Origin: Rhodococcus qingshengii
Lineage (GTDB): Bacteria; Actinomycetota; Actinomycetes; Mycobacteriales; Mycobacteriaceae
DNA length: 64,000 nucleotides
Direction: 5' to 3'
Assembly: GCF_021025955.1 (NCBI RefSeq)
Contig: NZ_JAJNCL010000001.1
Span: 186,001 to 250,000, forward strand
The notes beneath the pieces are model-generated. The model did no database searches. It was not told the DNA's origin and saw only the letters and a list, made by a program, of their open reading frames with translations. Positions 32,507 to 40,929 of this stretch are shown here, one piece after another (position 1 is the stretch's first letter; each line of letters begins with the position of its first letter). The position numbers and the translations under genes are program-made.

Positions 32507-33361
32507 ATGGATATCGGCACGTTGTCAGTGGTGGTTCCCGTGTACAACGAGGAGGACTACATCGCCGGGTGTTTGGAGTCCCTCGCTCTTCAAGGGGACG
32601 AAATACTCGAGATAATTGTTGTCGACAACAATTCCACCGACCGCACACCGGAAATCGTGCGCTCTTTCGAGCAGCGGGATTCTCGAATTCGATATCTTGT
32701 CGAACCGCGTCAAGGCGTTGTTCATGCACGCAATGCCGGGTTCGACATCGCAGTGGGTGAATTCATCGGTAGGGTCGATGCGGATTCGCGCGTCGCACCA
32801 GGATGGGCGCGAGCGGTTCGAAGTTCCTTCGCTTCTCATGATCTTGATGCTGTTACCGGTTTCTCGTTGTTTTACGAGTCACCGTTTTCAGGTCTTCAAC
32901 GAGCGGCGGTGAACAAAGCCGAGTCCCGTGGCGATTTCCACGGAATCAAACCGGCGCACGCACTGACTGGTTCGAATATGGCGATCCGGGCGACGTCGTG
33001 GCGCTCGATCCGCGACAAGGTCAGTGATCGCACCGACATTCACGAAGACGTGGATCTGTCGCTGTGCCTGGTGAAGGCAGGGATGCAGTTCGGCACTGAC
33101 CTGGACATGCGGAGCGAAATCTCCGGTCGAAGGGGAGAGACTGGACCCATCGAGTTTCTGTCATACAACAAGGCTTCGGTGACAACGCTCGAGTATCACC
33201 AGGCTATGACTACACGACTTCGTTTGATGATTCTCAAGACGTCAATTCTGCATGCTCTGTTGTGGCCGGCGTACCGAATGTACGACAGGCAAACCGATCG
33301 GCTGTCATGGCGGAAACTGCTGTCAGGTTCCGGAGCCCGCACTATGCCCGTGGATTCGTGA
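32507..33361 (+). CDS. family 2 glycosyltransferase
   Basis: 284 residues. GT-A fold signs: VVVPVYNEEDYI at the N-terminus, VVDNNSTD (39-45), the DxD-type metal motif DAD (91-93) and the acceptor-side acid in HEDVD (E180-D181). The C-terminal part has a weak hydrophobic stretch (ILHALLWPAYRMY) that may touch the membrane. It transfers a sugar from a nucleotide or polyprenyl donor; the acceptor is unknown. It converges on the diiron oxygenase gene with only 7 bp between stops. It could decorate the peptide or an envelope lipid. Confidence 0.85.
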   Translation: MDIGTLSVVVPVYNEEDYIAGCLESLALQGDEILEIIVVDNNSTDRTPEIVRSFEQRDSRIRYLVEPRQGVVHARNAGFDIAVGEFIGRVDADSRVAPGWARAVRSSFASHDLDAVTGFSLFYESPFSGLQRAAVNKAESRGDFHGIKPAHALTGSNMAIRATSWRSIRDKVSDRTDIHEDVDLSLCLVKAGMQFGTDLDMRSEISGRRGETGPIEFLSYNKASVTTLEYHQAMTTRLRLMILKTSILHALLWPAYRMYDRQTDRLSWRKLLSGSGARTMPVDS

Positions 33362-33368
33362 GAGTCGG

Positions 33369-34313
33369 CTACATCCTGTCCAGATTCAAGGTCTTGTACA
33401 ACCTCTCGATACCGCTGTAGTCCTGCACGAACTGGTTGTTGCGCCGTCCCGATTCGATATCGTTGAGCATCTTCTGTCCGCCGGTTACGGCTTCGATCTC
33501 CATGATTGCTCGCCAAGCGCCGAAGTCGGTTCCGCTGAAAGCGCTCATGGCGCCCTCGAAACCTTCCAGTAGACAGCTGCGATCTCGACGATCCAGGGAA
33601 TCCCACACCAGTACGGCCAGTTCCCCGGCAATCGAGGCATGGCAGTACTCGTCGCGGGCGTGCAACCGAATCGTCGCGCGGTTGGTCGACTGCACGCCCG
33701 GATCGTCCGAGATCAGGTCGAGGTAAGCGGTGATCGACACCTCGGCGACGGTCATGAACGCCAACTGTGTCAGGGCGATCTTGCGAGGCCCCTCGGCTGC
33801 GTCGAGGGCTTGCGCCCGCGTGCGGACCGTCAACACGTCGGGTAATGCCCTCGACGGAAGCGCCCAGCCCCTGCCTCGACGGGTCGCTGAACTGGCGTTG
33901 AAATGCATGAGCGTGTGATATTGCTCGTCGACCATCGCCTGATTGACGGCAACTGCAGCCCAATCCCCGAGTCCGACACCGAGACGGTCTTCAGCGAGAA
34001 CATCGAACCCGGGATTGACGACGTACTTCTCGATGTCCATGACGTTCTTGTTGAACGCGATCCATGCCCAGGCCTGTAGGCGTTGCTTCTGCTCGGGACG
34101 CAATGCCAGGTAGGTCGGATGCTCCGCGAAGGGGAGAAGTGCTTCGGGGTAGTCGGACAGCGAGGGGTCGAAGAGGTCGTCGAGTTCGGGCTCCGCCTTT
34201 TTCACTGTCGCCCGGCGTGCCCAATTGCTCGCAAGGCGGCTGACGATTGCACTCTCGACCGGATCGGAGGCGTCGAATTCCGGCAGGCTGGGCGGACTCA
34301 CTCCAGGTCTCAT
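33369..34313 (-). CDS. AurF-type diiron N-oxygenase (arylamine oxygenase)
   Basis: 314 residues. All seven iron ligands of AurF can be placed with matching spacing: Glu95, Glu130 and His133 (EQYH), Glu191, His218, Glu222 and His225 (HARDEYCH); AurF has 101, 136, 139, 196, 223, 227 and 230. The family uses a two-iron centre and O2 to turn aryl amines into hydroxylamino, nitroso or nitro groups, as in AurF, CmlI and ObaC. It is the last gene of a tight operon (6 bp after the dehydrogenase) whose other members should make 4-aminophenylpyruvate, so a 4-amino-aryl substrate is the natural guess. Which oxidation level it reaches cannot be read from sequence. Confidence 0.85.
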   Translation of the reverse strand: MRPGVSPPSLPEFDASDPVESAIVSRLASNWARRATVKKAEPELDDLFDPSLSDYPEALLPFAEHPTYLALRPEQKQRLQAWAWIAFNKNVMDIEKYVVNPGFDVLAEDRLGVGLGDWAAVAVNQAMVDEQYHTLMHFNASSATRRGRGWALPSRALPDVLTVRTRAQALDAAEGPRKIALTQLAFMTVAEVSITAYLDLISDDPGVQSTNRATIRLHARDEYCHASIAGELAVLVWDSLDRRDRSCLLEGFEGAMSAFSGTDFGAWRAIMEIEAVTGGQKMLNDIESGRRNNQFVQDYSGIERLYKTLNLDRM

Positions 34314-34319
34314 CGTGCC

Positions 34320-35198
34320 CTACTCTCTGTGCCCTTCGGCAATGCGATCGAACAAGCTCTGGCACTCCGCGTTCAATTCGCCGGAGCGATCGTCGAGCGC
34401 TGCCTCGGCGGTTTTCATCAGAGTCGTGAAGTCGCCGAGGGCCTCGGCCGCCGTGTCCACCTGTGAGGTGGCATCGAACAGTGCTTTTCGTGTCGCACCT
34501 GCATACGGATTGCCCGCTTGTACGTCCCAGTACACCTCCGGTTCGCCGCCGGCTACACGCGCCAGGAGCGCGAGCAAGGTCCGATGCGGGGGAGGGGCGA
34601 CCGCGAGGAGTTCGTCCGCGGAAACTCCGAGTTCGGCCAGGGCAACGCCAAAAGCCAGCACCGACGCGTGGGTCAGAACCTGGGTAGCTGCGGCCAACCG
34701 GTCGTGACGATCGGCGTCCATCACCGCGACCGACGCTCCCCACGAGCGCACGACGTCGAGGAACTCTCTGGTTTGCGTACCGTCGACGTACGGCACTGCG
34801 ATGACGGCCCGACCGCGTGGGCCGAGCGACGGACGGAACATGGGGTTGAGTCCGAGAAACTCCCCTTCTCGGCCGGCGTCGGCGATTGCTGCGTCCATCC
34901 GCGATTTGACCGACAGCGTGTCCACAACGAGAGCGCCGGATGTTCGAAGGCTCGGTAGTGCGGCTAGAGCGACCTGTTCGGGAACCGCGAGCACGATGAT
35001 GCTCGAGGACTCCACGTGCGCGAGGACCCGGTTACTGGGTTTCGTGATGTCTCCGACGACCACATCTCCGTCAGGATCGCTGCCGGCTGGGTCGACGACG
35101 GTGACCGTCAAGCCTTCGGCGCGAAGCAGTTCGACGAACATGGCTCCGACGGCACCCTGACCGCCGACCACCGTCGCAGTCCCTGATGCCGCCGTCAT
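34320..35198 (-). CDS. papC: prephenate-dehydrogenase-like protein, probable 4-amino-4-deoxyprephenate dehydrogenase (PapC)
   Basis: 292 residues, ATG 35198, 8 bp after the synthase gene. N-terminal Rossmann motif GGQGAVG (12-18), then the all-helical TyrA dimer domain. Compared with E. coli TyrA, the catalytic His245 is kept (His165 in HDRLAAATQVLTH) but His197, which contacts the 4-hydroxyl of prephenate, is Asn118 (GLNPMF instead of GLHPMF). That change fits a substrate with an amino group at C4. The expected reaction is oxidative decarboxylation of 4-amino-4-deoxyprephenate to 4-aminophenylpyruvate. The alternative, a true prephenate dehydrogenase for tyrosine, is less likely given the neighbours. 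Confidence 0.8.
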   Translation of the reverse strand: MTAASGTATVVGGQGAVGAMFVELLRAEGLTVTVVDPAGSDPDGDVVVGDITKPSNRVLAHVESSSIIVLAVPEQVALAALPSLRTSGALVVDTLSVKSRMDAAIADAGREGEFLGLNPMFRPSLGPRGRAVIAVPYVDGTQTREFLDVVRSWGASVAVMDADRHDRLAAATQVLTHASVLAFGVALAELGVSADELLAVAPPPHRTLLALLARVAGGEPEVYWDVQAGNPYAGATRKALFDATSQVDTAAEALGDFTTLMKTAEAALDDRSGELNAECQSLFDRIAEGHRE

Positions 35199-35206
35199 GG
35201 CGGGTT

Positions 35207-37291
35207 CTACCCGCCGTACTCGAGAACTCGAGAGGACACCGCATCGAGAGCACGGAGCAGCGTGGACGCCTTGACCGTGGTCTCGTCGAACTCTTCTTCC
35301 GGGTCGGACAACGCGGTGATGGCACCGCCGATTCCGAAGGTCACGCCGCTCTCGGTGCAGACCAGCGACCGGATCACGATCGAGAGGTCCGCGGCGCCAC
35401 CGAGGGCGAAGTACCCGATCGATCCGGAGTAGACCCCGCGCGAGCCGGATTCGAGGCGGTCGATGATCTCCATCGTCCGTACCTTCGGGGCGCCGGTCAT
35501 CGATCCACCGGGGAAAGCGGCCCGGACACAGTCCACTGCCGACGATCCCGGACTCAGATGTCCACGCACGGTCGACACCATTTGATGAACGGACGAGTAC
35601 GACTCGATCGCGAACAGCCTCGGAACGTGGACGCTTCCCGGAACGCAGACTTTAGTGAGGTCGTTGCGAGTGAGGTCGACGATCATAAGGTTCTCGGCGC
35701 GGTCCTTCTCGCTGTCGAGCAGGTCCTGCCGAAGGGCAGCATCTCGCGCCCGGGTTACGCCACGCGGGCGAGTGCCCTTGATGGGCTTGGACTCGACGTT
35801 GCCGTCCGCGTCGACACGTAGGAACCGCTCAGGTGAGGCCGAAACGACCGAGATGCCGGTGAAGTCGAGCAGCGCGCTGTACGGCGTCGGATTGATCGAG
35901 CGCAGGTACTCGAACGCCCGCAGCGCGTCGATCGTCTCGTCGACGCTCGCCATGTTGGTCAGACACACCTCGTAAGACTCACCTGCCCGGATCTCCGAGA
36001 GGGCCGTACCGATCAATGACAGGTACTGATCGCGATCATGCCGCAGTCGAGCCTGTGTCCAGACCGTCTCGCTGATCAGTGGAACCGGGGTGCGTTCCGG
36101 CAGGTCCGCGCCGATCCGCGCCAGGGTGTCGATGGTCGATTCGAGCCAGTCGTCGTGGCCGGCGTCGCGGACTTTCTCACGCAACCTCAAAACGTGAGTG
36201 CGGCCGGCAGTGTGATCGATGACGACGGCACGATCGGCAAACACCAGGGCGGCATCAGGAGTGGGTGCCGGATGGACTGGCTTTCCTCCGGTCTGCGCTT
36301 TCAGTTCGTAGCCGAGGTAGCCCACGTAACCGAGGTTGAAGTCGAGTTCCGGATGCGAGGGTACGAAGCGCGTCGCGAGTTGCGCGTCCAAGTAGTCAAA
36401 GAACGGAACTCGAATGTGCTCGTCGGGCAAGCCTTTTCGGCTGACCGTCAGCACCCCGGCTTGGACGTCATACGTGATGAATTCGGCCAGCGGCCCCGCG
36501 GAATCGCCCAGAATCGAAAAGCGTGCACTCGGCTCCGCAGTTGCCGCGCGGTCCAGCCAGAACGCATTGGGGCCGTCGGCGAACAGTGCTGCAAACGCCG
36601 CCGACGGGTCCACGGCAAAATCGAGGGTCACGTCGTCGACGTCGTAGTTGATCGCCGGTCGCAAGTCGGGCGTTTGTGGCGCCTGTTCGTGTCGGATCAC
36701 CGAATCCAGAGTTCGTCCGACAGACAGATCGCGGAAGTTCGCGAGCAGATCGATGCCGAACTCGGTACTGATGGACTCCGGATGGAACTGCACGCCCCAC
36801 ATCGGCTTGGTCCGGTGTCGGACGCCCATGAGCAGTCCGTCGGAGGTCCACGCGTTGCGAACGAAGGCGTTCGGCAGATTCTCGACGGTCAACGAGTGGT
36901 ATCGAACAGCTCGGAACGGCGACGGAAGTCCGGCAAAGATGCCTGAACCGTCGTGATCGATCAGCGAGATCCGGCCGTGCATCGGGACGGGCGCAACCAC
37001 CACGTCGGCACCGAACAACTCGCACAGACCCTGGTGACCGAGACACACACCGAGAAGTGGGAGGGGTGCTTCCTCGATGAAACGGCGGCTGATTCCGAAA
37101 TCACGCTCGCGATCGGGCCGGCCGGGACCGGGGGAGATGACCACGTTGTCGTACGACGCGAGATCGAGGGAATCCCAGTCCGCGTCGTTGCGGACCACGG
37201 TGGGAACAACCCTGTTGACCTCGGTCAACAGGGTGAACAGGTTGTAGGTGAACGAGTCGTAATTGTCCACCAGAAGGGTGCGGGAACTCAT
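35207..37291 (-). CDS. papA: fused aminodeoxychorismate synthase (PabA-PabB type, PapA)
   Basis: 694 residues. Residues 1-190 form a class I glutamine amidotransferase with Cys83 (GVCLGHQ) and His170/Glu172 (FHPES); residues about 215-690 form the chorismate-binding PabB part. The active-site Lys505 in PIKGTRPRG marks aminodeoxychorismate synthase rather than anthranilate synthase. Ammonia released from glutamine is added to chorismate to give 4-amino-4-deoxychorismate. The start ATG overlaps the mutase stop (ATGA). Fused PabAB proteins next to mutase and dehydrogenase genes are typical of p-aminophenylalanine pathways (chloramphenicol, pristinamycin); a folate-only role is less likely here because a pabC lyase is absent and the pap genes are present. 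Confidence 0.9.
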   Translation of the reverse strand: MSSRTLLVDNYDSFTYNLFTLLTEVNRVVPTVVRNDADWDSLDLASYDNVVISPGPGRPDRERDFGISRRFIEEAPLPLLGVCLGHQGLCELFGADVVVAPVPMHGRISLIDHDGSGIFAGLPSPFRAVRYHSLTVENLPNAFVRNAWTSDGLLMGVRHRTKPMWGVQFHPESISTEFGIDLLANFRDLSVGRTLDSVIRHEQAPQTPDLRPAINYDVDDVTLDFAVDPSAAFAALFADGPNAFWLDRAATAEPSARFSILGDSAGPLAEFITYDVQAGVLTVSRKGLPDEHIRVPFFDYLDAQLATRFVPSHPELDFNLGYVGYLGYELKAQTGGKPVHPAPTPDAALVFADRAVVIDHTAGRTHVLRLREKVRDAGHDDWLESTIDTLARIGADLPERTPVPLISETVWTQARLRHDRDQYLSLIGTALSEIRAGESYEVCLTNMASVDETIDALRAFEYLRSINPTPYSALLDFTGISVVSASPERFLRVDADGNVESKPIKGTRPRGVTRARDAALRQDLLDSEKDRAENLMIVDLTRNDLTKVCVPGSVHVPRLFAIESYSSVHQMVSTVRGHLSPGSSAVDCVRAAFPGGSMTGAPKVRTMEIIDRLESGSRGVYSGSIGYFALGGAADLSIVIRSLVCTESGVTFGIGGAITALSDPEEEFDETTVKASTLLRALDAVSSRVLEYGG

Positions 37292-37689
37292 GTCGATGAT
37301 CCTGATCTCGGTCCGACGGATTCCCGAACAGTGTCCTCCTCCTCAACAGGTGCGTTGATCACCAGGTCTTCGAGTCGACAGGTCTCGGCAATCATCAGCT
37401 CGTACAGCGAGTTGAAGAAGTCAGGGGAGAGGTCGTGGCGACGGGCGAACTCGCGTGCCCGTTCCTGCACGAGGCGGACACGGCCAGGTTGCATCATCGG
37501 AACCTCGCGGGAGCGCTTCCACTCGCCGATGTGCAGGCAGAGTTCCAGCCGTTCGCGCACCGTCTCGAGAAGTAACGCGTCGATCGCGTCAAGGTCGCGC
37601 CGGAAGCTGTCCAATCCCTCGGCCTTGTCCGGATACGACGCGGTCTCCGCGCCTGCTTCGGAACTCGTTGTGGTCAAGAACTCTTCCAC
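37288..37689 (-). CDS. papB: chorismate-mutase-like protein, probable 4-amino-4-deoxychorismate mutase (PapB)
   Basis: 133 residues from GTG 37689 (GGGAGG 4 nt upstream). An in-frame ATG at 37803 would add 38 residues, but that stretch crosses a long palindrome and contains a rare TTA codon. The body is an AroQ-type helical chorismate mutase: LDAIDALLLETVRERLELC, then GEWKRSREVPMMQPGRV with the conserved Lys/Arg pairs, and a long final helix (FFNSLYELMIAETCRLED). It should rearrange 4-amino-4-deoxychorismate to 4-amino-4-deoxyprephenate. It is first in a four-gene operon: mutase, synthase, dehydrogenase, N-oxygenase. Confidence 0.8.
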   Translation of the reverse strand: MEEFLTTTSSEAGAETASYPDKAEGLDSFRRDLDAIDALLLETVRERLELCLHIGEWKRSREVPMMQPGRVRLVQERAREFARRHDLSPDFFNSLYELMIAETCRLEDLVINAPVEEEDTVRESVGPRSGSST

Positions 37690-37729
37690 GAGGCCTCCCG
37701 GTGCTCGGCGTGACGCGAGGTCGACAATG

Positions 37730-37763
37730 CGGTGTCCGGAACGTAAATCACCTCCGGACACCG
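37730..37763 (-). promoter_or_regulatory. 11-bp inverted repeat upstream of the pap operon
   Basis: CGGTGTCCGGA (37730-37740) and its perfect complement (37753-37763) are 12 nt apart and lie 41-74 nt before the GTG of the mutase gene. It could be an operator or an RNA hairpin in the 5' leader. The rest of the 37690-37908 spacer shows no gene. Confidence 0.5.
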
Positions 37764-37908
37764 GCACCCCGAGTGACCATCGCCGTTCGGGGAGGTGTTC
37801 CACGATCGTCTTTCGCCGAAACCTGCCGCGGTCCGAATTTCTGCGAAACCTGTTGGTGGGCGAATCAGCTTGCGATGCAGGCGGGTTCGTGACCGCCTGC
37901 GTGAGTGC

Positions 37909-38385
37909 CTATTTGGGGGTGATCCAGGTGGTGATCTCGGCGTGGACTACCTCCTTGCCGTCCCGGTCGAAGATCGAGATGGGAACGACCAGTTCAGTTC
38001 CGCGCTCGATCGCCGCGAAGTCCGGCAAGATCTCGAGTCGGGCGACTGCCCGCAGACCGGTTTCTGCCTTGGCGAGGTAGTCGACCTTCATCGACTTGGG
38101 GATCCAGCGGTGCGAGTTCGGAACCGTCGCTTCGCTCAGCATGCCCATTGCGACCTCCGCGAGATTGCAAGCTGCGATCGCGTGAAACGTGCCTAGGTGG
38201 TTGTGCACGCCCCACCATTTGGGGGAGCGGACCTCGCAGAGCCCTGGTTCCAACTTCGTCACCCGGGGGAGAACGGAGGCGAAATAGGGCACGCGAATGG
38301 ACATCGCCGCCGAGAAAACTGCATGTCCGAGGGCGTTGTCCGGCAATTTCTGCCATCCGCGATAGGTAGGGCTGGAGATAGTCAT
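37909..38385 (-). CDS. hotdog-fold (DUF4442/PaaI-like) thioesterase family protein
   Basis: 158 residues from ATG 38385. The hotdog helix is seen in HNHLGTFHAIAACNLAEVAMG, followed by strands typical of DUF4442 proteins (SMKVDYLAKAETGLRAVARL, GKEVVHAEITTWI). Such proteins cleave acyl-CoA or acyl-ACP thioesters or just bind them; the substrate is not evident. A palindrome overlaps its likely promoter. It lies at the border between the accessory block and the ribosomal cluster and probably is a core gene, not part of the peptide pathway. Confidence 0.75.
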   Translation of the reverse strand: MTISSPTYRGWQKLPDNALGHAVFSAAMSIRVPYFASVLPRVTKLEPGLCEVRSPKWWGVHNHLGTFHAIAACNLAEVAMGMLSEATVPNSHRWIPKSMKVDYLAKAETGLRAVARLEILPDFAAIERGTELVVPISIFDRDGKEVVHAEITTWITPK

Positions 38386-38391
38386 GGACCT

Positions 38392-38409
38392 ATCTTACTT
38401 CTGAGTAAG
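38392..38409 (-). promoter_or_regulatory. palindromic operator over the thioesterase promoter
   Basis: CTTACT (38394-38399) and AGTAAG (38404-38409) form an inverted repeat with a 4-nt spacer. On the minus strand TAAGAT (38397-38392) is a good -10 box 6 nt before the ATG, with GCGACA 17 nt further up. The site looks like a TetR-type operator and the transcript would be nearly leaderless. Confidence 0.5.
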
Positions 38410-38937
38410 GTTGTTGTCGCGCAGCTCACTCGGAAAGGGCGCTTCGGGGGAGTTGAGGAATTGGGCCAGGTACGGCATACTGGTCGGGTTGCCTTGTCCG
38501 GGACGCGGTCGTTTGCGGCCGTGATCGGGTAAGGGTAAGACGTCACAGACGATCGATCGCAGATCCCGTCAGGGTAATCGGGTCAACGACTGTGACCATG
38601 CAAGACGAGAAGTAATGCAGGACGGAAGCAGTACCTACTTTGTGTTCGACATCGAACACGTCCGGTACGCATCACGCCAGATGATCGAAAGATTGTCCGG
38701 CGCAGGATGAGTGAGAAGGCGACACGCCCGACCGCGTGTACCGGAGAACAATGACAAACGAACAGCGGCAGCAGATCCTGATCTCGATCCGAATATTCGG
38801 TACTCCCGAAAAACTTGGACTTGGTCCCGATCGCTTCAGTGTTCGTCGTGTCATCGTCCAGGCAAGGACTGTGCAGACGAGGTAGCTCGAGCCTGACCAG
38901 GCGGGCTACGAAACGCGGCAAGAAAAGGACACTAAGC
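38410..38937 (+). other. S10 operon promoter and long untranslated leader
   Basis: 552 bp lie between the thioesterase start and rpsJ. A promoter fits at 38453-38481, leaving about 450 nt of leader. A stem-loop at 38642-38659 (GTGTTCG/CGAACAC) is visible. A frame running into rpsJ from 38815 lacks ribosomal-protein similarity and is not real. Nothing else was recognised; a leader this long before S10 genes could host autoregulation. Confidence 0.5.
38453..38481 (+). promoter_or_regulatory. S10 operon promoter
   Basis: TTGAGG (38453-38458), 17-bp spacer, CATACT (38476-38481). The first transcribed bases contain GGTTGCC (38487-38493), found at the same spot in the rplN and rpsH promoters. Confidence 0.6.
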
Positions 38938-39243
38938 GTGGCGGGACAAAAGATCCGCATCAGGCTCAAGGCCTACGACCACGAGGCGATCGACGCGTCA
39001 GCGCGCAAGATCGTCGAGACGGTAACCCGTACGGGTGCCCGCGTCGTTGGACCTGTGCCGTTGCCGACCGAGAAGAACGTATATTGCGTCATCCGCTCGC
39101 CGCACAAGTACAAGGACTCGCGCGAGCACTTCGAGATGCGTACTCACAAGCGGCTGATCGACATTCTCGACCCGACGCCGAAGACGGTTGACGCGCTCAT
39201 GCGCATCGACCTTCCGGCCAGTGTCGACGTGAACATTCAGTGA
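38938..39243 (+). CDS. rpsJ: ribosomal protein S10
   Basis: 101 residues from GTG 38938 (AAAGGA 8 nt upstream), the usual length. It begins [19 protein letters not shown] and contains the conserved loop [11 protein letters not shown] and [15 protein letters not shown]10 sits in the 30S head and also serves in NusB/NusE antitermination. First gene of the eleven-gene S10 operon; rplC follows after 17 bp. Confidence 0.98.
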   Translation: MAGQKIRIRLKAYDHEAIDASARKIVETVTRTGARVVGPVPLPTEKNVYCVIRSPHKYKDSREHFEMRTHKRLIDILDPTPKTVDALMRIDLPASVDVNIQ

Positions 39244-39260
39244 CGGCGGAGACAAAAACA

Positions 39261-39917
39261 ATGACTGATACCAAGATCAAGGGAATCCTGGGCACCAAGC
39301 TCGGCATGACCCAGGTCTTCGACGAGAACAACCGGGTCGTCCCGGTCACCGTCGTGAAGGCTGGGCCGAACGTCGTAACCCAGATCCGTACCGAAGAGCG
39401 TGACGGCTACAGCGCCGTACAGCTCGCGTTCGGCGCCATCGACCCGCGCAAGGTGAACAAGCCGACTTCCGGCCAGTTCACCAAGGCTGGTGTGACCCCG
39501 CGTCGCCACGTAGTGGAGCTCCGCGTTGCGGACACCTCCGACTACGAGGTCGGCCAGGAGCTCACCGCCGAGGTCTTCGAGGACGGCGCATACGTCGACG
39601 TCACCGGAACCAGCAAGGGCAAGGGCTTCGCCGGAACCATGAAGCGTCACGGCTTCAAGGGACAGGGCGCGTCGCACGGTACCCAGGCTGTTCACCGCCG
39701 CCCGGGCTCCATCGGTGGCTGTGCAACTCCCGGCCGCGTGTTCAAGGGCATGCGCATGTCCGGACGCATGGGTAGCGACCGCATCACGACGCAGAACCTC
39801 TCGGTCCACAAGGTGGACGCCGAGAACGGCCTGCTGCTGATCAAGGGTGCGATCCCCGGCCGCAAGGGCGGCCTCGTGATCGTCAAGAGTGCAGTGAAGG
39901 GTGGTGCACGGGCATGA
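39261..39917 (+). CDS. rplC: ribosomal protein L3
   Basis: 218 residues from ATG 39261. [14 protein letters not shown] opens the protein and the central finger [23 protein letters not shown] reaches towards the peptidyl-transferase centre of the 50S subunit. An in-frame GTG at 39240 would overlap rpsJ but is not needed for the family match. Its TGA overlaps the rplD start (ATGA). Confidence 0.97.
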   Translation: MTDTKIKGILGTKLGMTQVFDENNRVVPVTVVKAGPNVVTQIRTEERDGYSAVQLAFGAIDPRKVNKPTSGQFTKAGVTPRRHVVELRVADTSDYEVGQELTAEVFEDGAYVDVTGTSKGKGFAGTMKRHGFKGQGASHGTQAVHRRPGSIGGCATPGRVFKGMRMSGRMGSDRITTQNLSVHKVDAENGLLLIKGAIPGRKGGLVIVKSAVKGGARA

Positions 39918-40588
39918 CCAGCACCGAGACCAAGTTGACCCTGGACGTCAAGGTCGCCGGCGGCAAGACCAACGGCACCGTCGATCTCCCCGCTGAGATC
40001 TTCGACGCTCCGGCCAACATCGCGCTTCTCCATCAGGTTGTCGTCGCGCAGCTCGCAGCTGCTCGTCAGGGAACCCACTCCACCAAGACCCGCGGCGAAG
40101 TCCGCGGCGGTGGAAAGAAGCCGTACCGCCAGAAGGGCACCGGCCGCGCACGCCAGGGCTCGACTCGCGCACCTCAGTTCGTCGGTGGCGGAACCGTTCA
40201 CGGCCCGCAGCCGCGTGACTACAGCCAGCGCACCCCCAAGAAGATGAAGGCAGCCGCCCTGCGCGGAGCCCTCTCTGACCGCGCACGCAACGAGCGCATC
40301 CACGTCATCACCGAATTGGTTGCAGGGCAGACGCCTTCGACCAAGGGCGCAATCGCGTTCCTCGGCGAGATCTCGGATCGCAAGAAGCTGCTGCTCGTCG
40401 TGGGTCGCCAGGATGTAGCCGCTTGGAAGAGCGTGCAGAACCTGGAAGGCGTGCATCCCATCGCACCCGACCAGCTCAACACCTACGACGTGCTCAATGC
40501 CGATGATGTCGTGTTCAGCGTCGAGGCGCTCAACGCATTCATCCACGGGCCCGCCGAGAGTGCTCAGAACAAGGAGGAGGCCAAGTGA
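39914..40588 (+). CDS. rplD: ribosomal protein L4
   Basis: 224 residues. The long loop [24 protein letters not shown] lines the polypeptide exit tunnel. In E. coli L4 represses its own S10 operon; nothing here shows whether it does so in this organism. Coupled on both sides (ATGA with rplC, GTGA with rplW). Confidence 0.97.
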   Translation: MTSTETKLTLDVKVAGGKTNGTVDLPAEIFDAPANIALLHQVVVAQLAAARQGTHSTKTRGEVRGGGKKPYRQKGTGRARQGSTRAPQFVGGGTVHGPQPRDYSQRTPKKMKAAALRGALSDRARNERIHVITELVAGQTPSTKGAIAFLGEISDRKKLLLVVGRQDVAAWKSVQNLEGVHPIAPDQLNTYDVLNADDVVFSVEALNAFIHGPAESAQNKEEAK

Positions 40589-40890
40589 CGACCATCGCTG
40601 ACCCCCGCGACATCCTGCTGGCGCCGGTCATCTCCGAGAAGTCCTATGGACTGATCGAGGAAGGCACCTACACCTTCCTGGTGCACCCGGACTCGAACAA
40701 GACGCAGATCAAGATTGCCGTCGAGAAGGTCTTCGGCGTCAAGGTGACCAGCGTCAACACCGCCAACCGTCAGGGCAAGCGTAAGCGGACCCGATTCGGT
40801 TACGGCAAGCGCAAGGACACCAAGCGCGCGCTCGTGACCCTGTCCGCCGACAGCAAGCCCATCGAGATCTTCGGAGGACCGGTCGCGTAA
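40585..40890 (+). CDS. rplW: ribosomal protein L23
   Basis: 101 residues from a GTG overlapping the rplD stop. [15 protein letters not shown] and the [20 protein letters not shown] loop are typical. L23 forms part of the tunnel exit and is the docking site for trigger factor and SRP. A GGAGGA-rich site inside the end of rplD serves as its ribosome site. Confidence 0.97.
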   Translation: MTTIADPRDILLAPVISEKSYGLIEEGTYTFLVHPDSNKTQIKIAVEKVFGVKVTSVNTANRQGKRKRTRFGYGKRKDTKRALVTLSADSKPIEIFGGPVA

Positions 40891-40929
40891 GCGCCGGGAC
40901 TTGACGAGACATAGAGGACGAGAAGACTC

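Noticed and set aside
35207-37291. papA as an anthranilate synthase (TrpE/TrpG fusion)
   Set aside because: PIKGT with Lys505 is the aminodeoxychorismate synthase form, and the neighbours are mutase and dehydrogenase genes, not trp genes.
37690-37803. Upstream start (ATG 37803) for the mutase gene
   Set aside because: The added stretch covers a perfect palindrome and a TTA codon and lies before the conserved domain; GTG 37689 has GGGAGG. Kept as an alternative.
35186-38080. Several plus-strand open frames opposite papA and papB
   Set aside because: They are in shadow frames of well-identified genes and have no recognisable domains.
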